DNA of 30,980 nucleotides, from NCBI GenBank assembly GCA_000934455.1, contig KN892350.1, positions 6,841-37,820 of the forward strand, written 5' to 3'. A program made the translations under genes and the position numbers. The DNA is from Apostichopus parvimensis (Eukaryota > Echinodermata > Holothuroidea > Aspidochirotida > Stichopodidae). This document shows positions 21,950 to 30,980 of the stretch, piece after piece (position 1 is the first letter of the stretch; each line of letters begins with the position of its first letter). The notes beneath the pieces were generated by a model, which was not told where the DNA came from, did no database searches, and worked only from the letters and a program-made list of their open reading frames with translations.

Positions 21950-22300
21950 CTTAAAACCCAAATGACCTTTGACCTCCACCTAAAACAACAGGAATCTTGT
22001 ACTTATTATGGGGAAGCCACATGCCAAATATGAGAGCCAATAAAGTATCCTATCTGGAGATATTGTGTTTACAAGGATTTCAAGTTTTGATCCCTGGTGA
22101 CCTTAATTAAACTCTGTTCTACATCATGGCATGTAATATCTTTACACTACATAAGGCAATTCTACAATACATATATGAGCTCCTTTGATGGTCAGGTTCT
22201 TGAGGTAATGGGAAAGCCACATGCCAAATATGGCAACAGCAGAAGTGTAACTCTCTTGAGATATCGTGTTTACATCAAGGTAAGGCATTACACACGCATC
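21950..22300. repeat. Diverged interspersed repeat with two related units
   Basis: GGGGAAGCCACATGCCAAAT with GAGATATTGTGTTTACAAGG (22010-22079), and GGGAAAGCCACATGCCAAAT with GAGATATCGTGTTTACATCA (22209-22277), are diverged copies about 200 bases apart. Upstream is TGACCTTTGACCTCCACC, and near 22090 CCCTGGTGACCTT. This combination recalls repeats scattered in marine invertebrate genomes (from memory). A 136-codon open frame over it (22097-22507) is not gene-like. Confidence 0.55.
21963..21975 (-). promoter_or_regulatory. Perfect DR1 nuclear-receptor motif
   Basis: The minus strand reads AGGTCAAAGGTCA, a perfect direct repeat of AGGTCA spaced by one base, the consensus for RXR heterodimers and HNF4. 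It lies within the interspersed repeat. Only the match is seen; binding is unknown. Confidence 0.4.
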
Positions 22301-24750
22301 AATGCACATACCAACTTGACTGCATACAGTAGGTTCCTTGCCTGCTTATGGCAAGTAACCAAATATGGAGGGTTCTGTAGGTACGCCGCGCCGTGTATGG
22401 CTTTACTTAACAAACACAAAGCACAACGACAAATACAAACACCTCTCTATATATGGTTTCCATGTATGGGCTTAAGTTATTTTGGACTTCCTTATATTTC
22501 TTACTGACATAAAAGAGAACGGTACATAACATCCCGCAAAACTCAAGACCTATAAAAGGAAAAAGAACTCTATATTTATTGTAAAGCCTTTAAATAACAA
22601 AGAAAGATATGTTTCCCTAACCATACCATTAACCAGCTATGTTTGCCACTGAACACTTCAGTGGTATTACACTTGTATTATAAAAGTAAAGGTCCAATCT
22701 AATCTATACTACTACAGTATACACAATAAACATTCAATCAATATCTCAATATCAAACAAATGATAACAGCTCTACAAAATCCAATCAATATGCTTGATAA
22801 GAGTTGCTACACGGGGAAATCCCCACTCTTGTTAATTATACCCACTGTTCATTGTGCTCTTTCAATATTTTTGTTTGTTTCATATCCCCTTTGTACATAA
22901 ATATTCCCTACTTCTTAATGATCAGCTTTATCAATCAGCCACAAACAATTGACTAAGTATAATTTCAAAAAAGGGAAGTTGTTTTACTTCAGGTTAGTTC
23001 ACCATAAGTTACTACAAATAAAATGGCTTGTGAGAAAAAATTCCAAGACACAAAGACCCTAATGGTTATATAATATCAAAAAATAGACAGGAGACCATAT
23101 CTACAAAATAGTTCCGGATTTACAGTATAGTACATAATGATAACACAATAATTTAGTGTTGTCAAGGTGATGATTAAAGAAAGGTAACAGACTGTGCATA
23201 GAGTGTACAGTAAGTGGGGGAATGGGCAGGGGGAGTTGGGCAGGAAGAGGGGGGGGGGGGGGGCAGGGGAGAGCAGAGGAGTGCAAAAGAGGATAATACT
23301 TCCAATCCCTTGCCAATTCTCGACCACTGTAAATTATTTGGTAAGAGTACTGTACACAACCCCTGCTGATCCACTTTTAAAACTCAATACGGTAGTTGAT
23401 GCTGACAAAACATCCTTCCTTAGACTTTGATTGAAAGCAAAATGTCATCACAACCCATTCCTCAAGATATTTGACATAATCCTGGATCAAGCCTTCTCCT
23501 GTTCCAGTCACTGACTGATACGGCCTGATTCGATCTATTAAAAATAACTCCCTGATCATCCTTATTCTTGTATTGCGCTATAATCGATATTCATGAATGG
23601 AGTTTACGCATTCCAGACATGATTCTGTACGTATCATGCAGCTGTAAAACTGTATGAGAAATATACTTCCAGATTTAGGGCACTGTACAGCATTATCTAC
23701 TGACATTCGGTCTCGCTCAAAATTTAAGTGTGACAACAAGTATCATAGCTTTCTTTCGGGTTTTTATTTCGAAAAGGTTAAAACCAGCTGGACGGGAAAC
23801 GAGAAATTCGCCACCAGGTTGCACATGATAGAGAGTGAAAGTTTTCTAAATCAAAGTAATATTTCATGAGATGGCAGTGCACAACATCACATTAAATCAT
23901 ATATTTCCAGATGTTCAAATATATCATGTACTGTATGAGACAAGACAAAACAACTCTATTGCACTGCAGGGGATTCCCGCATCTGATGAAATTTTATATT
24001 GATCTCTACCATCTAGAGCACATGTTATATATATCTTTCTCCCTGGAGTGTAACTAAATATTGATAATGACATACAAAAGATAGAGCCAGGAGTATAGTT
24101 TACTGAACTTACAAACAAGCCTACCATCAATATGTTAGGTTATTTTCAAGTAGGGTTGATGCCCTGACTAAATTAAATGATATTGAACAAAACCAATTTT
24201 TTTTTCTTCAATGGTACAGTCTAAAGTCTAAAGTCTCTTTTGTTAGCAAGAATTCAACTACGATATTACTACTACTACTTCAACTACTATATTAGATACA
24301 ATATATTTTTACGTACTGTAAAATCTGTATAAACTGATACTATACCTATATCCAGACAGCTTAAATTATCTCCTCCACAGGTATTTAACAATTTTTGTTA
24401 ATAACAGGGAAATTAGCATTGTAAATAATTACAAAACAAAACAATGACACATTTTTATTTTCTTAACCCCTCCTTTGTTTTAACCTTTGAAAAAAAAACC
24501 ACACACAAAACCACAACCTTGAGACACACATGCTAGTACAGTACATGGTCTGCTAACAGATTACTCTCGGTTAATTGAACAGTTTGACTTTAATAATCAT
24601 TTCCATTTACTGTACAGGCTACATTCAGCATTGTTGAAGAACCTAGATGCACACTATTGGTATTCTCTGTCACATAAAATGGGTATTTGCTACACATGAA
24701 ATGAAATTTAAAATAATGCAGCTCATAGGCACTGCACACTTCCAAACCAT

Positions 24751-24779
24751 GGGGAGGGGGTGGGGGGGGTGGAGGGGGA
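24751..24779 (+). repeat. G-run cluster with quadruplex potential
   Basis: GGGGAGGGGGTGGGGGGGGT followed by GGAGGGGG: several runs of four or more G separated by one to three bases, fitting the standard quadruplex pattern. Confidence 0.7.
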
Positions 24780-24839
24780 CAGTTGCCAATATCTCTGCGA
24801 GATTATAAGCTCATTGTTTCTGTCGGTGAAACTGAATTT

Positions 24840-24891
24840 GTGCCTTGCTAGAGAGAGAGGTATTATAATACCTCTCTCTCTAGCAAGGCAC
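24840..24891. repeat. Perfect 52-bp palindrome
   Basis: From 24840 to 24891 the sequence equals its own reverse complement with no spacer. The left arm runs GTGCCTTGCTAGAGAGAGAG then GTATTA, the right arm is its mirror. The centre is TATTATAATA. It could extrude as a cruciform in DNA or form a hairpin in RNA. It contains a (GA)n/(TC)n core in each arm. No flanking direct repeat was evident. Confidence 0.97.
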
Positions 24892-27800
24892 GTTATAAAC
24901 TACTACCCGACAAGAGTATTTCAAGGTTCCTGACTCACATGTAGCCTTGGAAATTTGGACAGGTACATGTCCGTAATAAAATCTATATAACTTGGAAGCA
25001 GTCAATTTCCCTTTTTTGGGATGACAACTGTCAAACAGTATTAGTACAGTCTGTACACAGGGCTAATAATAACAATAGAACTACTATGTCTATATGACAA
25101 CTTAATAGTATTTCCCTAGTTAGATTACTAGTAGTACAACCACTATGACTCAAAGGGAGTTTGTTTTTTCTTGGCCTCTATCCTGGCCGGGTGAAACGAA
25201 AGTCCTGTCATCCTGACAGGATATGAATAGTTCGTCGCGAGTAACAGAGCAATCATGCGGACCGTTCTTCTTGGCTTCAATTGCACTTTTTTTTTTAACT
25301 TTCGAGGTATTACAGACAGCTTACGCATGAAGTATCCTATAAAAACATCCAAAGGCAACCACTACTCATGTTTGGGGCCAAAACAAGATGAACTTATGGT
25401 ACATATTTTTATTATTTTGCCCAAGGTTGGGTTCTGCAGACCAGAAAGTCCTGTTTTGAAAGACATCTTTTAGTACAGTATGTAAAATTCAGTTGTAGTA
25501 AAAGACCCAAAACTACCCTCAAAAAGTTGAGTGAATTATTTTGTTCTCTGAAGATGCACTGAAGTCATGATTAAGCCTAACCACAGTGCTAACCAAGTGA
25601 ATGTCCATGTTTTGAAATACACATGTACTGTATACAGAACCTCTTACACTTTCATAACATCCCTATACTCTATCAAACCTGTTCAGAATATTTACTTCAG
25701 AAAGTTGGCATTCACGTACTTAACAGTTAACAATATATGCACATCACGCTAAGCTAAATATTGCAAAATATTCTGAGTCATTCCTCTAAGTTAAGTCATT
25801 AAATTACCAGATGTATTTTAAGACTTTCAGATGTGTGCAATCATCATTTTACATCCTCATCCAATGTTTGGTTATTATGCTTCCCTATACAGCAATGGAT
25901 ACATCAATCAACATAATGCATATATTCAAATGAAAACTTGTAAGTGCAGTGAACTGTGTTTATGCATGATGAAGCATAAAGAGGGTGGGGGGGGGGGAGA
26001 GAGGAAGGAAGGGAGGCGGCTGTATACACCCACCGACTCAACGTTTATTCATGTTTATGAAGAACAGGAAATTTGAAGGGATATTTAGGTGGCAGACGAC
26101 GAGAAACTAAAATAGCAAGGAAAAATATTCCACGTTGTTAGTTCATCTTAATAGTTTGTCTCTAACTCTATATATATGGTTGATTGAATGGAACTGGTTT
26201 TGACAGGCTTCACCCTCCATTATTACCTACAGGTCTGAACCAGATCATTGTACAGTAAGTAGCTGGTCTGTGATGTCATAACAACAAATGTTATTCTTCA
26301 AAGGCCTTACTTTTTATATTATAATACTCTTGCTGATTCGTTATTGAAACTTGACACATTTGGAATGCTGATTTTATGCTGTCAAATATTCTCTGCATTT
26401 GGAAATTCACCAAGACGCAACTGTGTTGTAGAAATATTATATTCCTCTATGAATATGTGAGCTAAATATTATCAAGTTAAGCAAGAACATCTCAACTGAA
26501 TTATTGCGATGACATCACTCACTCTGCTGGTACCAGACGCACTCACAAAAATAACCACAGAATTTGAAAAAAAAAAAAAATCATATCATATCGTGGCCAA
26601 TGGCCATACAAATTGCTATAAGGATGTGGTTTGATCTACATAGACACAGAAAATTCCAGCCACATTTGTAAATAATCAATCATTGATAGCAATCTGGGCT
26701 TTAACTTTGTATCAGCCACCTGGGGCTTTCACTTTGCCTCCTTGCCACAGAATAGGTAAATAAAAGATTGTGGCAATTACTGATCTGTGGTGGGCGCAGT
26801 GTGAAATAATGAAACAACTGGAATGGTAAGATATGAAGTCAGCAATGTTTATGGCTCAATTGAGTTTGACTGAGTAATCTGTGACACGCCCATGTAAAGT
26901 AAGCTGGTGACTGTTTAAAGCTTTATGACACACCTTTAGAAGGAAATAAACTTTTCGTTCAATCTCTTGACAGTGAAGAAACATTATGAAGTAAGAACAT
27001 TTGGGTTTGGCTCTGCATGCATAATTAGTCATATTTCACGACCAAAACATGTCCATCATTGAGAATGAGAAGATGGCAACTTTACAATAAGTTTCCAATA
27101 AAGTGACATCACAAACATAATATGATGAGGAGCTTGTAATCCATTCATGACCAAACTGTATGTATGTAAACCATGCACCCTCATTCGGGATTCACTCGTA
27201 CCTGTGGTCTTTATTTATAGGAACCAGGGAAACGGTCAGGTCAAATATTATGACCAAAAACTCCTGCATTTTCTTGAGTGGAAATAGATGTGGGAGGAGG
27301 GGGGGGAGGGAGTTGAGTAAAGTGGAATTTTTAAAGTTTAATGTGCAGTACTATATTTAGTAAAGGAATTTCTAGAAACCATGGTAAGCACAATGTGGCA
27401 CAAATTACAGTTGTCATGCCCGTCACTTACATTTAACTTTCAACTAAGCTGAAAAATAACAGGATTTTTCTTGAATAAACCCCACTATTTGTCCAAAAAT
27501 AACATGGTGGAGAGTCAACAAACATTGCAGGATTTACAGGTAAAGCTATGTCAGTCAGCGCTTATTTCCCAGTTATATAGAGTGCAAAATAGATCTTCGG
27601 TTGAAGAAGTGAGAGCAAGTTTAGCCCATGCTTATGCATTTTGAGATCAACTTTATACGCCACAGCATAAGACTTGTTGATCCCCCGAATGTGCAAGGAG
27701 GCCCCGCAAACTTGTGGCAGAGTTCTGTGAATGCTTCCCATTATAAACTTTATGCAGTCTATGAACAACATTGTCTTAATCACTCTAATAGCCATTAGAA

Positions 27801-28593
27801 ATCATGAAAATAGCTGCAACTCCCATCAAATCCATCAAAGATTGACCATTTTACAAGGCTCTTAATGCTAATTTTATTTATGAATAAACATTAGCTAATT
27901 ATGCATTTATTATTATTTTGTTTACCATGCTACTAAAACAGGGTATGGCAATATGTGCAAACACCATATTGGTTATTCATTAACTATCGCCAAACGTTTA
28001 CGTGATACATCGCCACCAACATGTTCGTCTATGGTATGTACACAGCTCTATTTATACTTCATCAATCACACATTTATATGAACAGAGATACTGCTTACAG
28101 TATCATGTGTAAATTTTCTACGAGAGCAATTATTCATGCATTTCACTTCTAGGATTGGGCCTGCAGTAATTTGACTCTTTGTTCGAGTTCCTCCTCCTCC
28201 TCGTTCTCCTCCTTTGGGAGAAAAAGTATTGACTCTTGCTCGTTTAGGGTCTCGAAATGATTTTCGGACCTTATTTGTATGCACAGCCGTGAAAGCTGAA
28301 ATATTTGCATATTTAAAATGTTCAAAGGAATTACAGTTTGTTTGTGTGTTTACAGGTTTAGGCTGGTTTTAAGTGACAATAGAAAGAACATCCTTCACTA
28401 ATGGTTATCTGTATGTTTGGTTGGCATGGATAACAGTGCTAGAAAGAAACCATCTTTGGGATATAAATAAACTGTGACTTCATATTGGATATTATTCCAC
28501 ACGATGCCAAATTATTGATCACAATTGTTTTGTTCTTTGTTCTTTGGTTTTCTGTTTTAAATCTTCTTTAAATATCAGAATGTGAACACTTAC

Positions 28594-28783
28594 TCTGGTT
28601 GCTAATTACTTCTAGTACGTCGTTTGCGATGAGGCCTTGGAGAAACTGGAAGAAGCTCCTCTGGAGGGCGTCCTTTTCTATCTGAGTCTGCATATCCAAT
28701 TCGTCGGTCGGCTGTGAGAGAACGCTGAATATATGCTGCACGACTGGCATGAAGGCCTCTTGCAAGAATGGGATAATAGTTTT
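28594..28783 (-). CDS. XPOT: Exportin-T exon (KTIIPFLQ...VISNQ)
   Basis: Second visible exon, with 63 codons plus one base of a split serine codon. The acceptor is TTTTGTCACTTCAG and the donor is GTAAGT. Family-typical blocks are PFLQEAFMPVVQHIFSVL (compare PFLQQMFMPLLHAIFEVL in vertebrates), an acidic linker with a diverged sequence, then RSFFQFLQ and EVISNQ. It is joined in phase to the upstream exon, which ends on a codon boundary, and to the next exon, which supplies GT to complete AGT. The apparent N-terminal extension in the open frame, reading MITKGVRFGV, is intron sequence and should not be counted as protein. Confidence 0.93.
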
Positions 28784-29318
28784 CTGAAGTGACAAAAAGT
28801 TAACACCAAATCTCACCCCTTTGGTAATCAAACATGTAGCTTGAATTATTACATTTAAATGTGGTGGGATGTGTATGCATAGTTTCAGATTTCTAATTGT
28901 TGTGTTTCATATTGTATACATGTATACATACAAACAGACTGCTGCAGCCCTCAACTATAAGTTGAATCCCCCCCCCATGTGACAGTAATTGAATTTATTG
29001 TTTAATATGTATTTCAATGATAAATTTCCAAGTTTAAAGCCATATTTACTATATATATTCTTATTATAAAATAACACAATGAGTATGTACACAATGAGTA
29101 CATACCTTCCACATGCTCAACTATGATTGATTGTCACCAGACCACTTTATTCATAACATGCAAAGTTCAGAGTAACAATAACAACAAGTTTTTCTTCCTC
29201 TTAATGCATCTTAATAACAGAACTGAGGCCCTTACAACGATGGTATGGCCTCATACCTGCTTAAGATAATTTTCAAACCTTGTAGTCTCATCCTCCTATT
29301 TTTTGATGGGATTCTCAC
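28784..29318 (-). other. Short exportin-T intron
   Basis: A 535-bp AT-rich intron between the first two exons of the window, with a C-run at 28968-28976 and a small duplication of CAATGAGTA near 29078-29101. Nothing else seen. Confidence 0.9.
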
Positions 29319-29604
29319 CTTGAATTTTGAGACGATCTGATTGATCAGAGGAATGAAGTCATGGACGTCCTTGACGTCTCCTTTCTTCAGCAGATGGTCG
29401 ACGGCTATCGGTACGTATGGGAGTATGGCATCCCCTAAGCACACGATCATCCTATGGAGAAACTGTCGGACTGCGGAGTGGATGAGTTGATGCTGGTACG
29501 GAGTCTCCAACGCGCAGAGAAACACCTTCAGCGCCTCCACGTAGCACGCTAACAGTCCGCTCTGTTTCATGGTCAGCTGGGTGTGGAACGCTTTACTGGA
29601 GCGG
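29319..29604 (-). CDS. XPOT: Exportin-T exon (RSSKAF...VSKFK)
   Basis: This is the first XPOT exon visible in transcription order. It opens with the last base of a split codon followed by 95 codons, and ends in phase 0 at FIPLINQIVSKFK before a GTGAGA donor. The acceptor is a pyrimidine run ending in CGCAG at 29605. Matches to vertebrate XPOT are strong: SKAF near the start, the block RQFLHRMIVCL about residues 46-56 of the exon, and HDFIPLINQI near the end. These belong to the alpha-helical HEAT repeats of the C-terminal half, which in the family wrap around tRNA. A methionine lies inside at 29570, but it is not a start because the reading frame and homology continue upstream of it. Confidence 0.93.
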
Positions 29605-30072
29605 CTGCGAGACAGACGTAGAGGAAAAAGAAATCAATATTTCAGAGTGTAACTCTCGACTGAGGTGCAATCAGCGTTAAATGTCATGCCTTATACTTGT
29701 TTGGTACGAGGGACATGTCGTCTGGTGGAGATGGGAGGGAGGTGGTGCAGTTGGGGGAGCAGGTGTGTTCGGGTGGTGCTGTTGAAAAGAGGTAGAGATG
29801 AAGCAAGCAGGTGCAAGTGTAGTTCATTCTACGAGAACTATGATGTTGAGAGGGAGGATTATAAAAGGATAAAATATATATCAATCTTTTGAGGTTATTT
29901 ATGAATCCACACAATATACCATATCTGTTCCACTCGAAGAAGTTACAGATTTATTTGTGCTTAAGGGCTAGAAAACACTGTGTACCAAAGGTGACTATGT
30001 TCAAATAATGCACGCATCCAAGGTTATTTATTCTGTAAACTGTAAGATTTTCAACCAGTGAATCAGTTTGTA

Positions 30073-30217
30073 CATGGTAGGTTTGAAACCACGGGTATGA
30101 GACAGGTAAGCTCGTCACTCGTAAATATCCAAACCAGTATGTTTGGGAATATTTACTTCGTTCCTCGCTTACCTGTCTCCCCACAACCTATGCACCTCCT
30201 TCTACCATGCCTAGAAT
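30073..30217. repeat. Imperfect foldback hairpin
   Basis: GAGACAGGTAAGC (30099-30111) pairs exactly with GCTTACCTGTCTC (30167-30179). Closer in, GTAAATAT with CCAAAC pairs with GTTTGG and ATATTTAC around a loop of about six bases. Further out, CATGGTAG at 30073 pairs with CTACCATG at 30202-30209. The whole is a roughly 140-bp imperfect inverted repeat, resembling a small MITE or a long hairpin RNA. Confidence 0.7.
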
Positions 30218-30582
30218 GAACTGGTAGAGTAAGAACCCATATGGACCTATATGGTAATTTTTTTCCCACACATATTTGTACACAACCACCTCTCTGTCCA
30301 CAAGGTTAGTTTAATATCGATCATTTCACGCCATGCTTCTTTGGGTGAGGAGGGAAGTAGGTGGCGGTTGATTTGGCACCTAACCCTTTAACACTTCCTA
30401 CATAATAAATATTCAACAACTGAAGAGGGCCTGTCATCACTTCCATTCCAAAACGTCAATCACACTTTGATGGTTGCTTACTTCTCAATTGAGTTATTTT
30501 GGGATAATTAGCTAAAATTCCCCACTTTTCTTATATAACAATGTGGTATAACCACAGCTATGTGGTTACAGCACAACTATTT

Positions 30583-30660
30583 TGAAGGGTATCCGTCAAT
30601 GTCAAATCTCTACCAAAACCAATGAAGGGTATAGTAAAGGTCAAATCTCTACAAAACCAA
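30583..30660. repeat. Tandem duplication, period 40
   Basis: TGAAGGGTATCCGTCAATGT and TGAAGGGTATAGTAAAGGTC begin two copies that both continue CAAATCTCTACC/AAAACCAA. Confidence 0.85.
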
Positions 30661-30980
30661 CTACCAATCCTAACAGTTGGTGTTAACAAAGATAAAAAGA
30701 CAATCAACTCCTTTGTAAATATCGTCACAGATATCTGACCACTTAAAATACTTACTTATTGCACAGTAGTGGAGTACTTGATAAATACATAGAAATTTAC
30801 CAACTACTAGGCCAAAGGGTAATATTATATTTTGCCTAACTCTAGAGATCAGACATGATGCTAACCAACTCGAAATCATTTGTGATTCTTAAAGCCGGAT
30901 ACCGAAAGAGATAATTTGAACAGACTTTGTTAATGAAATGGAGGTAAACCACAAAGGCAATTAAATATATATAATTGAAA

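Larger units (their letters stand above)
20548..28593 (-). other. 8-kb exportin-T intron
   Basis: Intron between the exons at 28594-28783 and 20480-20547. It is AT-rich, with the repeat family at 21950-22300, G-runs at 23216-23275, 24751-24779, 25984-25999 and 27293-27312, the palindrome at 24840-24891, and a CTC-rich tract at 28187-28212. Stretches 20600-21950, 22510-23200, 23300-24750 and 24900-28190 show no recognisable gene. Confidence 0.8.
1068..29604 (-). other. XPOT: XPOT gene, C-terminal third (spliced gene span)
   Basis: Exportin-T is an importin-beta/HEAT-repeat family receptor that carries mature tRNA out of the nucleus with Ran-GTP. Six exons were found by similarity to vertebrate XPOT as recalled; each lies between an AG acceptor and a GTAAG or GTGAG donor, and all splice phases agree. 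A terminal exon is tentative. The introns are about 535, 8046, 1119, 1998, 12151 and 3772 bp, in transcription order. The N-terminal two thirds, including the Ran-binding region, lie beyond the right edge of the window. About 304 residues are encoded here, matching the length of the equivalent vertebrate C-terminal segment, so there is no sign of internal loss. No frameshift or stop was seen, so the gene looks functional. Confidence 0.9.
29605..30980 (-). other. Upstream exportin-T intron (partial)
   Basis: Sequence upstream of the first visible exon. No exon matching the preceding XPOT segment was found, so it is taken as intron running off the window. It contains the foldback at 30073-30217 and a duplication at 30583-30660. 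Confidence 0.6.

Noticed and set aside
22097-22507. A 136-codon plus-strand open frame
   Set aside because: It lies on a diverged interspersed repeat, has no recognisable motif, and its product looks like translated noncoding sequence.
25143-25358. Minus-strand open frame rich in basic residues
   Set aside because: No recognisable domain, splice context or similarity; likely chance.
28066-28284. Minus-strand open frame with a GGERGGGG stretch
   Set aside because: It arises from the CTC-rich tract at 28187-28212, inside an exportin-T intron.

Overview
This is eukaryotic nuclear DNA from an AT-rich animal genome. It has short exons separated by long introns, canonical GT-AG splice sites, no operon-like packing, and many repeats. 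It contains one recognisable gene, read on the minus strand: the C-terminal third of exportin-T (XPOT), the Ran-GTP-dependent tRNA nuclear export receptor. Six exons are clear from protein similarity and consistent splice phases (29604-29319, 28783-28594, 20547-20480, 19360-19196, 17197-17078, 4926-4870). A seventh, terminal exon is proposed at 1097-1068. Together they encode about 304 residues. The protein is clearly animal-like but diverged from vertebrate XPOT. With the repeat types present, this suggests a marine invertebrate, perhaps an echinoderm such as a sea cucumber. That placement is inference.

Layout from the 5' side of the gene (right) to the 3' side (left): 29605-30980 is intron or upstream sequence with an imperfect foldback hairpin near 30073-30217. 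28594-29604 holds two exons. An 8-kb intron (20548-28593) carries a 52-bp perfect palindrome and a diverged repeat family containing a perfect DR1 nuclear-receptor motif. 17078-20547 holds three exons, minisatellites and a tRNA-derived SINE. A 12-kb intron (4927-17077) carries most of the mobile DNA: a 1,018-bp foldback transposon with a perfect 10-bp flanking direct repeat, a ~51-bp minisatellite, a possible 720-bp inverted-repeat element, a hammerhead-like motif, a 5'-truncated LINE end and a broken coding fragment. The last intron and presumed 3' UTR fill 1-4869.

The strongest candidate for something new is the foldback element at 9063-10080. Each of its arms has two zones: outer 16-bp tandem repeats and an inner degenerate array. 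No complete transposase or second host gene could be supported. No rRNA, functional tRNA or CRISPR was seen.
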